A DNA stretch of 64,000 nucleotides from assembly GCA_021737145.1 (NCBI GenBank), contig JAIPEN010000001.1, positions 310,001 to 374,000 of the forward strand, written 5' to 3'. The notes under the pieces were generated by a model. That model was given only the letters and a program-made list of their open reading frames with translations. It was not told the origin of the DNA and made no database searches. Made by a program: the position numbers and the translations under genes. Positions 59,634 through 64,000 of the stretch are shown here, piece after piece (within the stretch, counting starts at the first letter, position 1; each line of letters begins with the position of its first letter). Source of the stretch: Desulfarculaceae bacterium (GTDB lineage Bacteria > Desulfobacterota > Desulfarculia > Desulfarculales > Desulfarculaceae).

Positions 59634-61736
59634 ATGGTGACAGAAAGGATGGGCGTGCCCTCGCTCAAGTCCATACTGTTATTGGGGCTGCCCCCCGCCC
59701 TGCAGCAAGAGCTGCGCGAACGGCTGAGCCGGGATGGCAAAAAGCCCGTCTTCAGCACCGCCTTTAACCAGGATGAACTTGACCGCGCCCTGAACCCGCC
59801 TCCCCAATTGATCATAGCTTTGACCGATGGTTCCCCGGGAGCCAGGGAGGCCCTGGCCTATTTGGAACGGCACATGCTGGTGTCGCCGCTGGTGGTGCTG
59901 GATCCCCGGCCCAGTTCGGAGGCCATGGCCGAGCTGCTCCAAAAAGGCGCGGCCGACTATTTGGGCCTCAATCAACTGGACAACCTGGAGGCGGCCGCGG
60001 TCAAGGCCCTGAACCGGCGCACCTCCCGGCAGCACCTGCTCGACACCAGCGAAGGCCGCTACCGCCTGCTGGTGGAAACCATGCGCGACGGCATGATGGC
60101 CGTGGACGCCGAGCTTAGCATCAGCTTTGTCAATCCCGCCCTTTGCCGCATGCTGGGCTATCAAGAGCAAGAGCTGGTGGGGCTGAACCTTTACCCCCTG
60201 TTCCAGGGGCCCAACCGCGAAATTCTCACTAAGGAGATAGCCCAGCGCCAACAGGGGCAAGCCTCTTCCTATGAGATCGAGGTGACCACCAGGGACGGCA
60301 GCCAACTGCTCGTCTTCATATCCGCCTCTCCCCTGCTGGACGTGGACGGCTCGTTCCTGGGGTCCATGGCCGTGTACACCGATCAGAGCGAACTGCGCAT
60401 GGCCGAGGCCGAGGTTCGCAAGGCGGCCGAGGAATGGCGGCAGTGTTTCAACTCCCTGGAGGACCTGGTGGTGGTCATAGATCGTCACTACCGGGTGCAG
60501 CGCTGCAACAAGGCCATGCGCGAGTATTTGGGCAAGCCGTACAGCCAGATAGTGGGCCAGCCCTGCTACCGCTTGCTGCATGGCTGCGACACCCCGCCGT
60601 CGGAATGTTTGCACCAAAGAATGCAAGTCAACGGCAAGGTGCAGACCATGGATTACCGCGATTCTCAGGGGCGCCTTTTCGTGGTTAGCGCCTCGCCCAT
60701 CACCGACGAACAGGGAGATATCCTGGGCACGGTGCACCTCTACAAGGACGTTACCGAGCACCGCCTCCAGGAACAGGAGCGGGTGGAGCTGCTCCTGGAG
60801 CTCGCCAAGGGGCTGGAGGCCACCACCATGGCCCTGACCAACATGGTCGACAGCCGCGACCCCTACACCTCGGGTCACAGCCAGCGGGTGGCCGAGCTGG
60901 TGGTGATGGTGGGCTCCCACTTGGGCTTTTCCGAGGACGAGCTTACCGGTCTGAAGTTCTGCGGCCTGCTGCACGACATCGGCAAGGGGGCCATTCCCCT
61001 GGACATCCTAAACAAGCCCGGCCCGCTCACCGAGCACGAGCGGGGCATAATCAACGATCATCCATCCACGGCCTATCGCATCCTGGAGAGCATCTCCTTC
61101 CCCTGGCCGGTGGCCCAGGTGGTCTACGAGCACCACGAGCGCCTGGACGGCTCGGGCTATCCCCAGGGCATCAAGGGCAAGGAAATCCATCCCTGGGCCC
61201 GCCTGCTGGCCGTGTGCGACGTGGTGGAGGCCATGACCAGCCACCGCCCCTACCGCCCGGCCCACGGCATGCGCGACGCCTTCCAGGTTTTGGAAGAGGG
61301 CTCGGGCGACAAGTTCGACCCCGAGCTGGTGCAAGCGGCCCTGGCCAGCTTGAGCGTCAACGACCGCCGGGTGACGGTGATCGACGACGACCCCGGAGTG
61401 CTGGACGTTTATTGCAGCTTCCTCCAGCGGGGCAACTACGAGATCACCCCTTACAACGACCCGGTGCGGGCGGTCGAGGAATTCGCCCAGAATCCCACCC
61501 CTATCCTGGTCACGGACCTGAAGATGCCGGGCAAGAGCGGGCTGGAGGTTTTGCAGGAGGTCAAGAAGGCGCATCCGGACACCGAGGTGATCGTGGTCAC
61601 CGGCCACGGCGACAAGGACAGTGTGGTGGCGGCCATGCGCATGGGCGCTTCGGATTTTCTGGAGAAACCGGTGCAGATGGCGGAGCTGCAAAAGGCGGTG
61701 GATCGGGCCCGGAAGCGCTTTAACAAAGGCTCCTAG
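59634..61736 (+). CDS. PAS-PAS-HD-GYP-receiver cyclic-di-GMP phosphodiesterase
   Basis: 700 aa. Residues 1-125 are a receiver-like fold without the acidic pair (LLLGLPPALQ), probably not phosphorylated. Two PAS domains follow (LLVETMRDGMMAVDAELSIS and CFNSLEDLVVVIDRHYRVQR). The HD-GYP domain has MVDSRDPYTSGHSQRVAELV, CGLLHDIGKGAIPLDIL and VVYEHHERLDGSGYPQGIKG, complete for c-di-GMP hydrolysis. A normal receiver ends the protein (VTVIDDDPGVL, ILVTDLKMPGKSGLEVLQEV, VVTGHG, EKP). Receiver at the C-terminus is the reverse of the common order. Confidence 0.92.
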   Translation: MVTERMGVPSLKSILLLGLPPALQQELRERLSRDGKKPVFSTAFNQDELDRALNPPPQLIIALTDGSPGAREALAYLERHMLVSPLVVLDPRPSSEAMAELLQKGAADYLGLNQLDNLEAAAVKALNRRTSRQHLLDTSEGRYRLLVETMRDGMMAVDAELSISFVNPALCRMLGYQEQELVGLNLYPLFQGPNREILTKEIAQRQQGQASSYEIEVTTRDGSQLLVFISASPLLDVDGSFLGSMAVYTDQSELRMAEAEVRKAAEEWRQCFNSLEDLVVVIDRHYRVQRCNKAMREYLGKPYSQIVGQPCYRLLHGCDTPPSECLHQRMQVNGKVQTMDYRDSQGRLFVVSASPITDEQGDILGTVHLYKDVTEHRLQEQERVELLLELAKGLEATTMALTNMVDSRDPYTSGHSQRVAELVVMVGSHLGFSEDELTGLKFCGLLHDIGKGAIPLDILNKPGPLTEHERGIINDHPSTAYRILESISFPWPVAQVVYEHHERLDGSGYPQGIKGKEIHPWARLLAVCDVVEAMTSHRPYRPAHGMRDAFQVLEEGSGDKFDPELVQAALASLSVNDRRVTVIDDDPGVLDVYCSFLQRGNYEITPYNDPVRAVEEFAQNPTPILVTDLKMPGKSGLEVLQEVKKAHPDTEVIVVTGHGDKDSVVAAMRMGASDFLEKPVQMAELQKAVDRARKRFNKGS

Positions 61737-61745
61737 GCTTTTTTA

Positions 61746-64000
61746 CTATCCCCCAAACAAATCCATTTGCCAGGCGCGCCGCCTGGCCTTTATTTTGGCG
61801 CGGCTGTAGGCGCCCGGCTCCAGCTCGCCCAGAAAGGGCGAAGCCGCCCGCGGCCCGCTTTCGCCGAACAGCGAGCGCCCCTTGGCCCGGCTGAGGAACA
61901 GCCGCTCCCGCGCCCGGGTCATGCCCACATACACAAGCCGCCGCTCCTCGCTGGGGTCCGAGGCCTCGCCGCTGGGCGGCTCATAGGGCAAAAGCCCCTG
62001 CTCCAGGCCCACCAGAAACACCGCCTTGAACTCCAGGCCCTTGGCCGCGTGCAGGGTAAGCAGGCTCACCCGCTGGGCCTTGAAATCCAGGGGATCGGTT
62101 TCGCCCAGGGGCTCGCTGCCCGCCACCTGGAAAGGGACGCCCGCCTTGGCCAAAGCCTCGGCCAGGGGCGCGGCCTGGGCGTGGATGCGGTAGAGCACCG
62201 CGATGTCGCGGGGGGCCAGGCCCTCGCCGCCCTGGCCCGCCTCCACCTGGCGCGAGTCCAGACCGCCGCTTAGCTCCACGATGCGCTCGGCCACCCAGGC
62301 CGCCTCGGCCCGGGGGCTGGCCAGCTCGGCCAAGAGCGGCGGTTCGCCCTCCCGGTCCAGGGCCTTGAGCGCCAAGCGACCGGGGTCCGGGTCCCTGGCC
62401 ATGAGCCCGGTTGCCGCGCCCAAGATGGGGCCGGCGTTGCGAAAATTGGCGGTGAGTCCCAGGAGCCGTGCGCCTGGGAAGTCTTGGCTGAAACGCAAGA
62501 AATTTTCCCGCTCCGCCCCCCGGAAACCGTATATGGCCTGGTCCGGGTCGCCGATGGCCGCCAGGCAGGCCCCGTCCTTGACCAGCCATTGCAACAGCTC
62601 CACCTGGGCGGGGTTGGAGTCCTGGTACTCGTCCACCAGGACGTGGTCCCAGCGCGCGGCCCAGGCGGCGGCCAGGGTCTGGTCCCCGCGCAGGGCCCGC
62701 GCCGCGCCGGGCACCAGGTCGTCCAGGTCCAAGAGCCCGGCCCGATCCATGGCCTCCTGGTAGGCCCGGAACAGGGGCTTGAGCTCGGACGACGGTTTGG
62801 GCTCCACCGCCTGCTTTAGGCGGGTCAGGCCCAGCTCGGCCTGTCCGGGACGCCAACCCAGGGCCTTGGCCAGCTCCTTGACCAGGGCGGCGCGCTCCTC
62901 GTGGCCCATGAGCCGGGGCGGTCCGCCCAGGCCCCCGGCCAGCACCTCGCGGCCCAGGGCGTGGAAGGTGCTCACCTTTACCCCGGCCGCCGAGGGATGC
63001 TCCGAGGCCAGGCGCCCGACCAGCTCGCCGGCCGCCTTGCGGGTGAAGGTGATCAAAAGCACCCGCCCGGGCGCGGCGCCTTGTTCCACCAGGGCGGCCG
63101 CCCGCTGCACCAGCACCCGGGTCTTGCCCGCGCCGGGCCCGGCCCGCACGATGAGCGGCGCGCCCCGGTGCTCCACCGCGGCGCGTTGCTCCCCGCTCAG
63201 GCCCTCGCTTGATGGAACCAGGGGAACCAGCAAGGGCGCGGGGGCCTCAGGCTGGGTCAGGACTTTTTTTTTAGGCTTACGGGGCTTGGCCGGGGTGTCG
63301 CGCCACAGGGAGCCCTGGCCTTTCAGCCGGGCCCGCTCCTCGGGGCTGAACAGCTTGACCACCCCGAACTGGCCGTCAAAGCCGCCCTCCAGCACCACCC
63401 GGCCGGAGCGCATGCGGCCCACCGCCTCGGACAGCACCGGGCCGCCCACCCGCTCCAGCTCATCCAGGGGAGCGCTCCGCAGCACATGCAGCTCCGGGCC
63501 CAGTTCGTCCAGGAGCTGGTCCACGGCCTTGCGAACCCCCTTGGTGGCCGGGCCGCGCTGCAAGACCTCGCCCACCACCTCGTCCAGGGGCACGATGGAC
63601 TCGAAGTCCCGCGCCTTGGGAGGCCGGAAGCCCTCGGGACGGTCGGCCAGGTCCTCCACCCGGCTGAGCACCCCCACGGTCAGGGGCTTGCCGCACACCG
63701 GGCAGCGGCCCCCCAGGGAGCGGGTCTCGCCGGGCTCCAGGCACACCCCGCACTTGCGGTGGCCGTCCAGATGATACTTGCCCTCGTGGGGAAAGAACTC
63801 CAGGGTGCCGGCCAGGCCCTCGGCCTCCGCACCGCTCAGGGCCCGGGCCAGGGCCGGATAGGTGGGCTCGCAGGTCAAGAGGTTGGCCTCGCGGGCCAGC
63901 TTGGCCGGACTGTGGGCGTCGGAGTTGCTCACCAGCACCATGTTGTCCAGGGCGCTGAGCCGCCAGTTCATGGGCGGGTCCGAGGACAGCCCGGTCTCCA
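61746..64000 (-). CDS. UvrD-like helicase fused to an N-terminal PHP domain, 5' end outside window
   Basis: At least 750 aa; the reading frame continues past the ATG at 63971 to the window edge (ETGLSSDPP before MNWRLS), so the ORF-track start is internal. The N-terminal part is the end of a PHP phosphoesterase domain (MVLVSNSDAHSPAKLAREAN) followed by a four-Cys zinc motif (KCGVCLEPGETRSLGGRC, PVCGK). The UvrD/Rep part has IVRAGPGAGKTRVLVQRAA (Walker A), WDHVLVDEYQDSNPAQ (motif II), IGDPDQAIYGFRGA and LLTLHAAKGLEFKAVFLVGL. A repair role is likely. It is convergent with the HD-GYP gene. Confidence 0.92.
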   Translation of the reverse strand, partial: ETGLSSDPPMNWRLSALDNMVLVSNSDAHSPAKLAREANLLTCEPTYPALARALSGAEAEGLAGTLEFFPHEGKYHLDGHRKCGVCLEPGETRSLGGRCPVCGKPLTVGVLSRVEDLADRPEGFRPPKARDFESIVPLDEVVGEVLQRGPATKGVRKAVDQLLDELGPELHVLRSAPLDELERVGGPVLSEAVGRMRSGRVVLEGGFDGQFGVVKLFSPEERARLKGQGSLWRDTPAKPRKPKKKVLTQPEAPAPLLVPLVPSSEGLSGEQRAAVEHRGAPLIVRAGPGAGKTRVLVQRAAALVEQGAAPGRVLLITFTRKAAGELVGRLASEHPSAAGVKVSTFHALGREVLAGGLGGPPRLMGHEERAALVKELAKALGWRPGQAELGLTRLKQAVEPKPSSELKPLFRAYQEAMDRAGLLDLDDLVPGAARALRGDQTLAAAWAARWDHVLVDEYQDSNPAQVELLQWLVKDGACLAAIGDPDQAIYGFRGAERENFLRFSQDFPGARLLGLTANFRNAGPILGAATGLMARDPDPGRLALKALDREGEPPLLAELASPRAEAAWVAERIVELSGGLDSRQVEAGQGGEGLAPRDIAVLYRIHAQAAPLAEALAKAGVPFQVAGSEPLGETDPLDFKAQRVSLLTLHAAKGLEFKAVFLVGLEQGLLPYEPPSGEASDPSEERRLVYVGMTRARERLFLSRAKGRSLFGESGPRAASPFLGELEPGAYSRAKIKARRRAWQMDLFGG

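Overview
The window looks like a piece of a GC-rich chromosome from an anaerobic Gram-negative bacterium, most likely a Desulfobacterota (deltaproteobacterial, Desulfarculus-like) lineage. This is inferred from gene content: a complete Kdo/lipid A and heptose LPS set, BamA/Skp/Lol outer-membrane machinery, a four-subunit 2-oxoacid:ferredoxin oxidoreductase, acyl-CoA dehydrogenase and thiolase/DUF35 genes, a PxxKW cysteine-rich protein, a sulfide-type Thi4 thiazole synthase and a ZraPSR envelope-stress module. No rRNA, tRNA, CRISPR array or transposase was recognised.

Region 1 (1-29.5 kb, minus strand) is an envelope-biogenesis supercluster. In transcription order it runs lysS - lolC/E - lolD - bamA - skp - lpxD - fabZ - lpxA - lpxI - Gfo/Idh oxidoreductase - lpxB - msbA - PAP2 phosphatase - two ArnT-like GT-C glycosyltransferases - arnC-like - arnD-like - waaA - lpxK - lpxL - waaF - waaC - NDP-sugar epimerase - Trm112-like - waaQ-like - waaG-like, then a separate partial GT9 gene. 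Most junctions are 4-nt ATGA/GTGA/TTGA overlaps, so translation is probably coupled throughout. Together these genes make, modify, flip and decorate lipid A-Kdo-heptose and insert the outer-membrane proteins that go with it.

Region 2 (29.5-45 kb) is mixed. It holds a divergent lysS / PxxKW promoter pair, a membrane DUF3365 heme-type sensor with a cysteine-rich tail followed by a frameshifted relic of the same tail, an aspartate-type aminotransferase divergent from a TPP-riboswitch-controlled thi4, an unusual fusion of an SDF-type symporter with a periplasmic solute-binding domain, a metallo-beta-lactamase-fold protein, a HIT protein, a kinase-less DUF484/HisKA protein, a probably leaderless nitrilase, an AI-2E family permease, glgC and a large GAF protein of unknown function.

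Region 3 (45-55.8 kb) is central and acyl metabolism: fabD, korDABC and an XRE-cupin regulator, then an acyl-CoA dehydrogenase and an XRE-cupin/thiolase/DUF35 group. A visibly AT-richer two-gene island (49.6-50.9 kb) interrupts it. The island encodes a winged-helix-like small protein and a HEPN-like protein and is the best candidate here for an undescribed (possibly defence) system. A diverged duplicate of the acyl-CoA dehydrogenase 3' end and terminator lies directly beside it.

Region 4 (55.8-64 kb) is signalling and repair: a sigma-54 promoter driving zraP-zraS-zraR, a PAS/HD-GYP/receiver phosphodiesterase, and a PHP-UvrD helicase fusion that runs off the right edge. Coordinates of starts were chosen from overlaps, Shine-Dalgarno spacing and family N-termini. 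No database search was possible, so family names rest on recognised motifs.
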